Positions 1 through 5,471 of a stretch of DNA of 5,610 nt are shown in pieces. The stretch comes from JBBRCX01 sp038204465. Its GTDB lineage: Bacteria > Planctomycetota > Phycisphaerae > Tepidisphaerales > Tepidisphaeraceae. The stretch's first letter is position 1. The number at the start of each line of letters is the position of its first letter. The stretch lies in assembly GCA_038204465.1 (NCBI GenBank), contig JBBRCX010000180.1, positions 1 through 5,610 of the forward strand, given 5' to 3'. The translations under genes were made by a program, and so were the position numbers. Under the pieces are notes generated by a model, which saw nothing but the letters and a program-made list of their open reading frames with translations, had not been told where the DNA came from and ran no database searches.

Positions 1-1
1 G

Positions 2-412
2 ACCGAAGGTGTAAGCCCAGAAGCAGCGGCATGCGCTTATGAGCGCGAGCTCAAATCCTTCTACGGCACGGAGCGGCTCGACCCGGCTCGACCGCTCTTT
101 GACGTTACTCTTCTGGGGCTCGGGCCGGATGGTCATACGGCCTCCCTATTCCCTAACACGGCGGTGCTCGCCGAGCGTGACCGTTGGGTCGCCGCCGTCG
201 TCGGCGCAAAGTCCGAAGCGCGCATCACGCTGACCTATCCGGCGCTCGAGAGCAGCCGGCGCGCGGCCTTCCTGGTCGCGGGGAAAGAGAAGCGCGCGAT
301 CTTCGACCGGCTTCGCCGCGGCGACGACAGCCTGCCGGCAGCGCGTCTCCACCCGACCGGCGCGCTGTGCTTCTTTGGCGATGCGGCGGCGGCGCGACAT
401 GCTGCCTCATGA
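2..412 (+). CDS. pgl: 6-phosphogluconolactonase, C-terminal part (5' end outside window)
   Basis: This enzyme hydrolyses 6-phosphoglucono-delta-lactone to 6-phosphogluconate in the cytoplasm, the second step of the oxidative pentose phosphate and Entner-Doudoroff routes. The reading frame is open from base 2 to the TGA at 410-412, giving 136 residues. The family usually has about 230-240, so roughly the first 100 lie to the left. The signature LLGLGPDGHTASLFPN of the DevB/SOL lactonase family is at visible residues 38-53. The family-typical segments ITLTYPALESS and AAFLVAGKEKRAIF follow, and the C-terminus is of normal type. No internal lesion is visible. Its stop overlaps the rpiA start as ATGA, which suggests translational coupling in a pentose phosphate operon. 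The identification is firm; whether the gene is intact upstream cannot be seen. Confidence 0.94.
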   Translation, partial: TEGVSPEAAACAYERELKSFYGTERLDPARPLFDVTLLGLGPDGHTASLFPNTAVLAERDRWVAAVVGAKSEARITLTYPALESSRRAAFLVAGKEKRAIFDRLRRGDDSLPAARLHPTGALCFFGDAAAARHAAS

Positions 413-683
413 GGCCTCCGCTACCGTCCGAGCGAGACCCGCTGAAGCGGGCCGCCGATACGCGGGCCGTGACGGAGGTCGAGGATGGCAGATCCTCGGA
501 CTGGGCGGCGGATCGACCGCCGCATTCGCGATCGAGGCACTAGCAGCGCGCGTCGCGAAGGGCTTGCGCGTCGTCGGGATCCCGACCTCCGAGACGACGG
601 CGGCCTAGGCGCGGCGGCGCGGCGTGCCGCTCACGAGCATCGCCGAGCATCGCCGCATCGATGTTGCGATCGACGGCGCCGAT
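409..683 (+). pseudogene. rpiA: ribose-5-phosphate isomerase A, broken 5' remnant
   Basis: RpiA interconverts ribose 5-phosphate and ribulose 5-phosphate. The ATG at 409 overlaps the pgl stop. The first frame reads about 27 residues, including DPLKRAADTRAVTEVEDG. The match then moves to another frame at 489-492: the expected spacing between the EDG codons and the LGLGGGST loop is short by one base. The second frame gives LGLGGGSTAAFAIEALAARV and GIPTSETTAA (phosphate-binding region), reaches an in-frame TAG at 606-608, and continues as GVPLTSIAEHRRIDVAIDGAD. The family match ends at the DGAD motif near 683, where IS110-type sequence begins. About 90 of some 225 codons remain; the catalytic Glu and Lys region and the whole C-terminal half are gone. 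Three independent lesions make it a clear pseudogene. A recodable gene is unlikely, because no slippery heptamer is seen at the shift. Confidence 0.88.
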
Positions 684-763
684 CCATGAACCTGAAAAAC
701 ATGCTTGGCCAGTTCAAGGCCAACAGTCGTGACATAAGGCAAACCAGGGATAGACTTTCCCAT
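683..763 (-). pseudogene. IS110-family transposase, N-terminal stub
   Basis: On the minus strand an ATG at 763 opens 27 codons containing VTTVGLELAKHVFQVHG, the beginning of IS110-family (DEDD, RuvC-like) transposases. A good Shine-Dalgarno, AAGGAGCG, lies 8 bases upstream. Homology stops at the Gly codon 685-683; the sequence beyond reads as antisense rpiA, so over 90 percent of the transposase is missing. The first acidic position of the DEDD set, normally Asp in GLDLAK or GIDVSK, is Glu here. It is not clear whether this was already an inactive copy or a tolerated variant. The stub marks a deletion or recombination junction that removed both the rest of the transposase and the rest of rpiA. 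The family assignment rests on this one short, strongly conserved motif. Confidence 0.72.
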
Positions 764-771
764 GGACGACG

Positions 772-775
772 CTCC
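772..775 (-). promoter_or_regulatory. Shine-Dalgarno of the IS110 transposase stub
   Basis: The minus-strand GGAG, within AAGGAGCG, stands 8 bases before the ATG at 763. It supports that codon as the transposase start over the more distant in-frame starts at 820 and 856. Confidence 0.55.
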
Positions 776-782
776 TTCAGAG

Positions 783-800
783 GGTTGTTCAAGGACAACC
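783..800. repeat. short perfect inverted repeat in the IS110 leader
   Basis: GGTTGT and ACAACC flank a six-base loop (TCAAGG). The hairpin lies in the non-coding leader upstream of the IS110 transposase start. IS110 elements carry a structured non-coding (bridge) RNA at one element end, so this could be a remnant of such structure, but a six-base stem is short enough to be chance. No T run follows on either strand, so it is not a convincing terminator. Confidence 0.35.
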
Positions 801-870
801 TTCTTGGCACAGCTCTTCATTGAGCGAGATCTCGGTGCGGGCGCCGTCCACGCCATCGCGTTATTGAAGA

Positions 871-1076
871 TTGGATGCGGCTTCGTCGGAATCCGCAGCT
901 ACAATCACGCTGCGGCGACGACTTCGCGCCACGTCTGCAGCCCACAGCTTCGTTGATCTTGCCACCGGCGACGTCTTGAAGGCCGCCAGCTGGAAGGCGC
1001 CCGCGGAAACATATTTGATGAGAATTGCGGCCTCGGCGGCACGGGACCCTTTGGCCCTGCTTATTTGAACGTCTAA
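871..1076 (+). pseudogene. small phage-type conserved protein, frameshifted remnant
   Basis: One frame from a possible TTG at 871 gives a recognisable core, SFVDLATGDVLKAASWKAPA. The expected continuation of this small-protein family (roughly K-A-R-G-N-I-F-D) is found in a different frame from 1005. It reads GNIFDENCGLGGTGPFGPAYL and ends N-V at the TAA at 1074-1076. Joining the frames suggests loss of about 10-11 bases near 1004, removing three or four residues between KAPA and GNIF. I remember this VDxxTGDVLKxASWKAPA...RGNIFD...GPYGPAYL pattern from small proteins, often phage-borne, of unknown function. The start is uncertain because the N-terminal part is not recognisable. The frame switch inside a coherent pattern is the main evidence. 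No Shine-Dalgarno was identified. Confidence 0.45.
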
Positions 1077-1091
1077 GAGCCGTCGAGGAGA

Positions 1092-1117
1092 CCGAGAGCA
1101 ACCGTGATTGCTGTCGG
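1092..1117. repeat. imperfect inverted repeat
   Basis: CCGAGAGCAA and TTGCTGTCGG pair over 10 positions with one mismatch around a six-base loop (CCGTGA). It lies 15 bases after the end of the small-protein remnant and about 50 bases past the last stop of the adaptor remnant. No T run follows on either strand, so a rho-independent terminator is not supported. It could be a structural relic or chance. Confidence 0.4.
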
Positions 1118-1166
1118 CCCTCCATCGCGCGGGACCCAGAGCTGCGACCAGCCATCCGGGGCGCCC

Positions 1167-1250
1167 TTAGACTGGCACCGCCGCTGGGGACACTAGATCC
1201 CTAGGCGAATTGTGTAATGCCTGATTGGGTGCGCGCAGGACGGCATCGCG
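1167..1250 (-). pseudogene. efflux adaptor C-terminal remnant after the in-frame TGA
   Basis: Directly after the TGA at 1253-1251 the same minus-strand frame continues for 27 codons to a TAA at 1169-1167. It starts RDAVLRAPNQALHNSPRDL. In MacA-like adaptors the beta-barrel strand ending RIVVD is followed by a segment such as R-D-D-V-L-R-V-P-x-Q-A-L-R-Y, the entry to the membrane-proximal domain. The match, in the same frame, is close for about 12 residues and then fades near the second stop. The TGA is therefore a substitution inside a longer ancestral gene, possibly from an Arg CGA codon, and the rest of the membrane-proximal domain has been lost by rearrangement. The stretch is probably untranslated unless the TGA is read through. 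Confidence 0.7.
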
Positions 1251-2435
1251 TCATTCGATCACGATCCTGATCGTTGCCGCCATGCTGGGCTCGAGCAAAA
1301 GATCCGGATTGGGCGCACTGATGACGACGTCGTAGGTCGCGACTTGCTCATATGTCCGCGGCGATGGCCGAATTTGCGTCACCGCGCCAGAGAACGTACG
1401 GTTCGGAAATGCCTCGACGGTGAACGTAGCTTTGTCACCGAGCTTGACCTCGCCGCTGTCCTTCGGGCTGATAATGGCGTCGATATGAGTGAGGGTGAGA
1501 TCTGCGGCGATGACGAAAAGCGGCGGCGTTTCTGAGTCCGCCGCGACCGACTGGCCCATTTCGACGTTGCGCGAGACCACTGTTCCATCAATCGGCGAAA
1601 CGATATCGGTATAGCCGAGGTTGATCTCGGCAGCATGAAGCGCCGCTTGGAGCTGGGCGACCCTTGCCTCGTCGCGCTTTGTCTGCGTCTCCGCCCTCTT
1701 AAAGGCCTTGCGCGACCTGTCAATAGCTTTCCGGGAAGTGGCCGGACGCTTAGCCAGGGCCTCGTGGCTCTCGAAGGCCGCTTTCGCCTGGGCGAGATCC
1801 GCCTTGTCCTTTTCGAGCGGAGCCTCGGCTGCTGCCAGGTCGGCCCTGTTTTGATCTACGACCATTTGATAGGGGCGCGGATCGATTTTAGCGCAGAGCT
1901 GGCCCGCCGTCACTTGCATGTTGGCGTCGCAATAGAGCGCCTGGATCGCGCCGGACACGCGCGCGCCGGCCGGCGCGGTCGCCGTGGGACCGACGACGCC
2001 GCTCGCGGTCACGGTGCGGACCACCGGACCGCGTTCGAGCTGCATCTGCATGATCTGATCCATGGACGCCATGTTGTGGTTCAGGTTTGCCATGATCCAG
2101 AGCGACCCGGCGAGGAGCAGCAGGACGATCAGCACGCCGAAGGCAAGCGCCATGACATTGTTAACGTTGTCCGGGCCGGTCGTGATGTGGAGGAAGAAGA
2201 CGAGGTGAACGCCCATCTGCGCGATCGCGAGAACGACCAGGGCGACAGGAATGCTCGGACCCCAAACGAGTGTGGTACCTGAGATGAAGAAGGACACAAC
2301 GCTGAGCAGGGTCGCGAGCCCCAGCCCAACCAGGTAGCTCTCGACACCTTCGGCGATCTCTGCGCCATCGAGGCGCTGGTCGCCCGGCGCGGTGTCCGTG
2401 TTATGGAGGTCACTAGTCGGCTCGAAGTAGCTCAT
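1251..2435 (-). CDS. cyoD: cytochrome bo3 subunit IV fused to a MacA/HlyD-like efflux adaptor
   Basis: The product is a 394-residue chimera. Residues 1 to about 132 are CyoD, the small helper subunit of the bo3 ubiquinol oxidase. It has three membrane helices (about 34-52, 61-83 and 93-115) and the family motifs GVHLVFFLH and LAGSLWIMANLNHNM; E. coli CyoD ends just after the equivalent of NHNM. From about residue 134 (ERGPVVRTVTASG) the sequence is a periplasmic membrane-fusion protein of the MacA/HlyD type. Its parts are the first lipoyl half (about 153-189, ALYCDANMQV and AKIDPRPY), a charged Ala-rich coiled-coil hairpin (about 190-268), the second lipoyl half (NLGYTDIVSPIDGTVVSRNV) and a beta-barrel (about 305-394). 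The adaptor's own N-terminal anchor is absent. It ends at TGA 1251-1253, before the membrane-proximal domain. The ATG at 2435 overlaps the cyoC stop as ATGA; an upstream in-frame extension to 2618 lies inside cyoC and is rejected. Function is unknown: it may anchor in the oxidase, act as a stray adaptor, or be a dead fusion. Confidence 0.9.
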   Translation of the reverse strand: MSYFEPTSDLHNTDTAPGDQRLDGAEIAEGVESYLVGLGLATLLSVVSFFISGTTLVWGPSIPVALVVLAIAQMGVHLVFFLHITTGPDNVNNVMALAFGVLIVLLLLAGSLWIMANLNHNMASMDQIMQMQLERGPVVRTVTASGVVGPTATAPAGARVSGAIQALYCDANMQVTAGQLCAKIDPRPYQMVVDQNRADLAAAEAPLEKDKADLAQAKAAFESHEALAKRPATSRKAIDRSRKAFKRAETQTKRDEARVAQLQAALHAAEINLGYTDIVSPIDGTVVSRNVEMGQSVAADSETPPLFVIAADLTLTHIDAIISPKDSGEVKLGDKATFTVEAFPNRTFSGAVTQIRPSPRTYEQVATYDVVISAPNPDLLLEPSMAATIRIVIE

Positions 2436-3103
2436 TGCGCTACCCCCATCAAATACACTACGGTGAATATCGCAACCCAAATGATGTCCAGGGCGTGCCA
2501 GAACAGACTGAAGCAGAGAATGCGCCGGAGAATGTCCGCCCGGTACCCCTTGGCGAACACCTGCGCCATCATCGTCAGCAGCCACAGCAGGCCGGCGGTG
2601 ATATGAAGGCCGTGGCATCCGACCAGCGTAAAAAAGGCCGAGAGGAACGCGCTCCGCGTCGGGCCTGCCCCGCGCGCGACCATGCCCGCGAACTCCCGGA
2701 GCTCGATGCTAAGAAACGCGGCTCCAAGGACGAAGGTCGCGGCCATCGCGCCATAGAACCAGGATCCGCTACGCGCTCGGGCACCGATGCTTGCGAGGCC
2801 GCAGGTGAAGCTCGAGACGAGAAGGAACGCCGTCTCGAGCCCGACGTTGCGCAGGTTGAACAGCTCCCGGCCGCTTGGTCCCCCTGCCGTGTTGCCAACC
2901 AGCACCGCGTAGGTGGCGAAGAAGGCGGAGAACATGATAATGTCGCTCAGCAGGAAAATCCAGAAACCGTAGGCGGTGATAATGCGCTTCGATGCCAGTC
3001 CACCGTCCGCATGCCGGAGCGTGTGCTGGCGATACGGCGACTCCTGGTCGTGTCCGAGGTGATGCGGGTCGTTGCGGCCGGCGGCCACGTCGAAGGCGGT
3101 CAT
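2432..3103 (-). CDS. cyoC: cytochrome bo3 ubiquinol oxidase subunit III
   Basis: CyoC belongs to the heme-copper oxidase subunit III family and packs against subunit I in the inner membrane without carrying cofactors. The 223 residues compare with 204 in E. coli; the extra length is a His-rich hydrophilic N-terminus of about 42 residues. Five membrane helices are seen at about 45-69 (YGFWIFLLSDIIMFSAFFAT), 87-107, 115-137, 152-180 (SAFFTLVGCHGLHITAGLLW) and 197-221 (SLFWHALDIIWVAIFTVVYL), all strongly family-like, as are NTAGGPSGRELF and LREF. The ATG at 3103 overlaps the cyoB stop as ATGA, and its own stop overlaps cyoD in the same way. The gene is therefore translated in a tight cyoB-cyoC-cyoD chain. 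An in-frame extension up to 3316 lies wholly inside cyoB and was not used. The frame is intact. Confidence 0.95.
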   Translation of the reverse strand: MTAFDVAAGRNDPHHLGHDQESPYRQHTLRHADGGLASKRIITAYGFWIFLLSDIIMFSAFFATYAVLVGNTAGGPSGRELFNLRNVGLETAFLLVSSFTCGLASIGARARSGSWFYGAMAATFVLGAAFLSIELREFAGMVARGAGPTRSAFLSAFFTLVGCHGLHITAGLLWLLTMMAQVFAKGYRADILRRILCFSLFWHALDIIWVAIFTVVYLMGVAQ

Positions 3104-5103
3104 GGCGCCGCCTGCCGCCGGGCGAGTGCCGTACTGCGTGCGCTTCGGTTGGCCCGATCGATGCGTGCGACCGTTTCCGCTGGAATGATGTACTCCTCGA
3201 CGTCGCGCCAGGCAAAGACAACAAAGGTAGCGTAGGCACCCAATGCTGCGAGGCCCACCATCCACCAGATGTGCCAGATCAACGCGAATCCCATAATGGT
3301 CGCGAAGAAGGCGCAAACGAAGCCGGTTGGGCTGTTCCTTGGCATCTCAACATCCGCATAGGCAGGCTCCTCGCTGAGCCTCGCCTGCTGGAGTGCGCGC
3401 TGCTTCATACCCCAATACGCCTCTTCGCCCGTGATATTGGGAAGTACCGCAAAATTGAAGGCTGGTGGAGGGGACGGTGTCGCCCATTCGAGGGAGCGCC
3501 CATTCCAGGGATCGCCGGTCTCGTCGCGAAGTTGGCCGCGTTGACGAATGCTGACGGCAAGCTGGGCCACTTGGCAGGCTGCGGCACAGGCCATAATCAC
3601 GATTCCGAACGCCGCGATCAGCACCCACGGGCGCCACATCGCTACCTCGTAATGCTGCAAGCGCCGTGTCATCCCCGCAAGGCCCGCGGCATAGAGTGGC
3701 ACGAAAACCACGTAGAACCCGACGAATGTGAGCCAGAAGGCTGCCTTGCCCCAGCCTTCGTGCAGTCGGAAGCCAAACGCCTTCGGGAACCAATAGGTGT
3801 AACCTGCGAAAGCGCCAAATAACACGCCGCCGATGATGACATTGTGGAAATGGGCAACAAGGAAAAGGCTGTTGTGAAGCACGAAGTCCGCTGGCGGCAC
3901 CGCGAGCAGAACGCCGGTCATTCCGCCGATCACGAAAGTCACCATAAATCCAATCGCCCACAGTAGCGGCGTCGCATAAACGATCCGGCCGCCGTACATC
4001 GTGAAAAGCCAATTGAAGACTTTGACGCCCGTGGGCACCGCGATGATCATCGATGTGATGCCGAAGACCGCATTGACGTCGGCGCCGGCGCCCATCGTGA
4101 AGAAGTGGTGCAGCCAGACCATGAAAGAAAGGATACAGATGACCATTACCGCGGCAACCATGGAGCGATAGCCGAAGAGCGGCTTGCCGGAGAATGTCGA
4201 GACTACCTCCGAGAAGATGCCGAAGGCGGGCATAATGAGAATGTAAACCTCCGGATGTCCCCACGCCCAAATGAGGTTAACGAACATCATCATATTGCCG
4301 CCGGCTTCGTTGGTGAAAAAGTGGAAACCAAAGTAACGGTCCAGCATCAGCATGGTCAGGGTCGCCGTGAGAATGGGAAACGCCGCGACGATCAGCAAGC
4401 TGGAGACGAGCGTCGTCCAACAAAACATTGGCATCCGCATATAGGTCATGCCAGGAGCATGAAGCTTCAGGACCGTGGTGATGAGGTTGATTCCAGCGAG
4501 TAAGGTTCCGACACCGGAAATTTCAAGCGCCCAAAGATAGTAATCTACGCCGACACCCGGCGAGTACGTGAGCTCGGAGAGTGGCGGATAAGGCAGCCAT
4601 CCTGTTCTCGCGAACTCGCCGATCACCAGCGAGAGGTTCACCAACAGCGCCCCGGTCGCGGTAAGCCAGAAGCCCACCGCGTTGAGGGTGGGGAACGCGA
4701 CGTCGCGGATCCCGAGCTGCAGCGGGACCACAAAATTCATCAGCCCGATCATGAGTGGCATCGCTGCGAAGAAAATCATGATCGTACCGTGGGCGGAAAA
4801 GATCTGGTTATAGTGCTCGGGCGGCAGATAACCGGCCGAGTGGAAAGCCAACGCCTGCTGGGACCGCATCATGATTGCGTCGATGAACCCACGGACCAGC
4901 ATCGCCAGACCAAGGAGCACGTACATACCGCCGATCCGCTTGTGATCCACGCTGGTGATCCATTCGCGCCAGAGGTAGGGCGCATGGCCCTTGACAACGA
5001 TCCAGGAGATGACGGCAAGGACGAAGACTATCACCACCGAACCGGCGATGAGCGGGATGGGCTGATCGAACGGAATTGCCTGCCAGCTGAGCTTGCCCAA
5101 CAC
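3100..5103 (-). CDS. cyoB: cytochrome bo3 ubiquinol oxidase subunit I
   Basis: This is the catalytic subunit: it oxidises ubiquinol, reduces oxygen to water at the heme-CuB centre and pumps protons. Its 667 residues match the E. coli length (663). Visible key residues are the low-spin heme ligands H105 (SAHGTIM) and H420; the CuB ligands H283 with the crosslinked Y287 (WGHPEVYILI) and H332-H333 (HHFFTMG); and the high-spin heme ligand H418 (AHFHN). E285 and D134 mark the D channel and K361 (PTGVKVFNW) the K channel. R71, D75, H97 and Q100 match the four E. coli quinol-site residues, so the donor is quinol rather than cytochrome c. The start is GTG at 5103, three bases after the cyoA stop, with GGAGG eight bases upstream. 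The stop overlaps cyoC. No lesion is seen, although its upstream partner cyoA is truncated. Confidence 0.97.
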   Translation of the reverse strand: MLGKLSWQAIPFDQPIPLIAGSVVIVFVLAVISWIVVKGHAPYLWREWITSVDHKRIGGMYVLLGLAMLVRGFIDAIMMRSQQALAFHSAGYLPPEHYNQIFSAHGTIMIFFAAMPLMIGLMNFVVPLQLGIRDVAFPTLNAVGFWLTATGALLVNLSLVIGEFARTGWLPYPPLSELTYSPGVGVDYYLWALEISGVGTLLAGINLITTVLKLHAPGMTYMRMPMFCWTTLVSSLLIVAAFPILTATLTMLMLDRYFGFHFFTNEAGGNMMMFVNLIWAWGHPEVYILIMPAFGIFSEVVSTFSGKPLFGYRSMVAAVMVICILSFMVWLHHFFTMGAGADVNAVFGITSMIIAVPTGVKVFNWLFTMYGGRIVYATPLLWAIGFMVTFVIGGMTGVLLAVPPADFVLHNSLFLVAHFHNVIIGGVLFGAFAGYTYWFPKAFGFRLHEGWGKAAFWLTFVGFYVVFVPLYAAGLAGMTRRLQHYEVAMWRPWVLIAAFGIVIMACAAACQVAQLAVSIRQRGQLRDETGDPWNGRSLEWATPSPPPAFNFAVLPNITGEEAYWGMKQRALQQARLSEEPAYADVEMPRNSPTGFVCAFFATIMGFALIWHIWWMVGLAALGAYATFVVFAWRDVEEYIIPAETVARIDRANRSARSTALARRQAAP

Positions 5104-5106
5104 TAT

Positions 5107-5469
5107 TTAGTCCTCCGTCCGCGGGGATACGCTCGGATGAGGTCGCCCGGTCCGCGGGCCAGGTCCAGGCGGCAGTTTCTGTGTGACGATCTGCTGGAAC
5201 AGATCGGGATCGGCCGCACGGAAGGTGAACGGACGGGTATTCATGCTCTGCCTGGCGAGGGCAGCGTAGCTCCCAGGATCGAGGGTTGGGCCCGTGTTGC
5301 GCGTGGCCTCGATCCAGGCGGCGAACCGCTCCGCCGGCACCGCGAGCACGTCGAAATGCATGGCCGAGAAACCATCGCCACTAAAGTGGCTCGAAAGGCC
5401 GCGGAAGGTGCCAGGAGCGTCCGCCTGCAGGTTCAAGTGCGTGGTCATCCCGTTCATCGTGTAGATCAT
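5107..5469 (-). pseudogene. cyoA: cytochrome bo3 subunit II, C-terminal remnant cut by an IS element
   Basis: Subunit II is a membrane lipoprotein with a periplasmic cupredoxin-like domain that has lost CuA. Here 119 family codons remain, from IYTMNGM at 5466 to the TAA at 5109-5107. They cover the end of the cupredoxin fold (THLNLQADAPGTFRG, SGDGFSAMHFDVLAV) and the C-terminal CyoA tail (RPFTFRAADPDLFQQIV). E. coli CyoA has 315 residues, so the lipoprotein signal, both membrane helices and most of the fold are missing. Family homology begins where IS3-type sequence ends, in the equivalent of GSQIYAM. The open frame continues into the IS (a TTG at 5550), but those 28 residues are IS leader read antisense. 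An ATG at 5469 with a weak GAGG upstream could start a soluble stub. The native cyo promoter lies beyond the IS. Confidence 0.9.
5112..5116 (-). promoter_or_regulatory. ribosome binding site deciding the cyoB GTG start
   Basis: The minus-strand GGAGG stands 8 bases before the GTG at 5103 and lies inside the last codons of the cyoA remnant. It supports the GTG, giving the family-like start MLGKLSW, and lets cyoB be translated even when cyoA is broken, provided a transcript reaches it. Confidence 0.75.
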
Positions 5470-5471
5470 GA

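Larger units (their letters stand above)
764..1166. other. about 400 bases without an intact gene
   Basis: This stretch lies between the IS110 stub and the last readable codons of the efflux adaptor. Bases 764 to roughly 860 are probably the leader of the IS110 element; its outer end cannot be placed. A frameshifted small-protein remnant occupies about 871-1076. From 1077 to 1166 I recognise no protein or RNA, only one imperfect inverted repeat. The open frames here, on both strands, have no family resemblance. The stretch reads as a junction zone built by successive rearrangements. Confidence 0.5.

Noticed and set aside
486..608. Programmed frameshift in rpiA
   Set aside because: No slippery heptamer or downstream structure was seen at the shift, and a TAG plus a truncation follow, so decay is the simpler explanation.
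817..1155. Minus strand open frame of 112 codons
   Set aside because: Arg- and Ser-rich, no recognisable motif, and antisense to the small-protein remnant; it is taken as chance.
1251..1253. Selenocysteine or other recoding of the TGA in the adaptor
   Set aside because: No selenoprotein of this family is known to me, no convincing stem-loop was seen just after the codon, and the frame ends 27 codons later in degraded sequence.
1635..2282. Long + strand open frame (215 codons) opposite the fusion
   Set aside because: Antisense shadow in GC-rich DNA. The encoded sequence is rich in Arg, Gly and His without domain resemblance, while the minus frame is a clear family match.
2436..2618. N-terminal extension of 61 codons in frame with the cyoD fusion
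   Set aside because: It lies entirely inside cyoC, has no CyoD similarity, and the ATG at 2435 gives the normal CyoD start with an ATGA overlap.
3104..3316. N-terminal extension of 71 codons in frame with cyoC
   Set aside because: It overlaps cyoB coding sequence in another frame and has no subunit III similarity; the ATG at 3103 fits the family and the overlap pattern.
2435..3822. Two + strand open frames of 266 and 276 codons opposite cyoC and the cyoB 3' half
   Set aside because: Both are antisense to well-conserved oxidase genes and look like no protein family.
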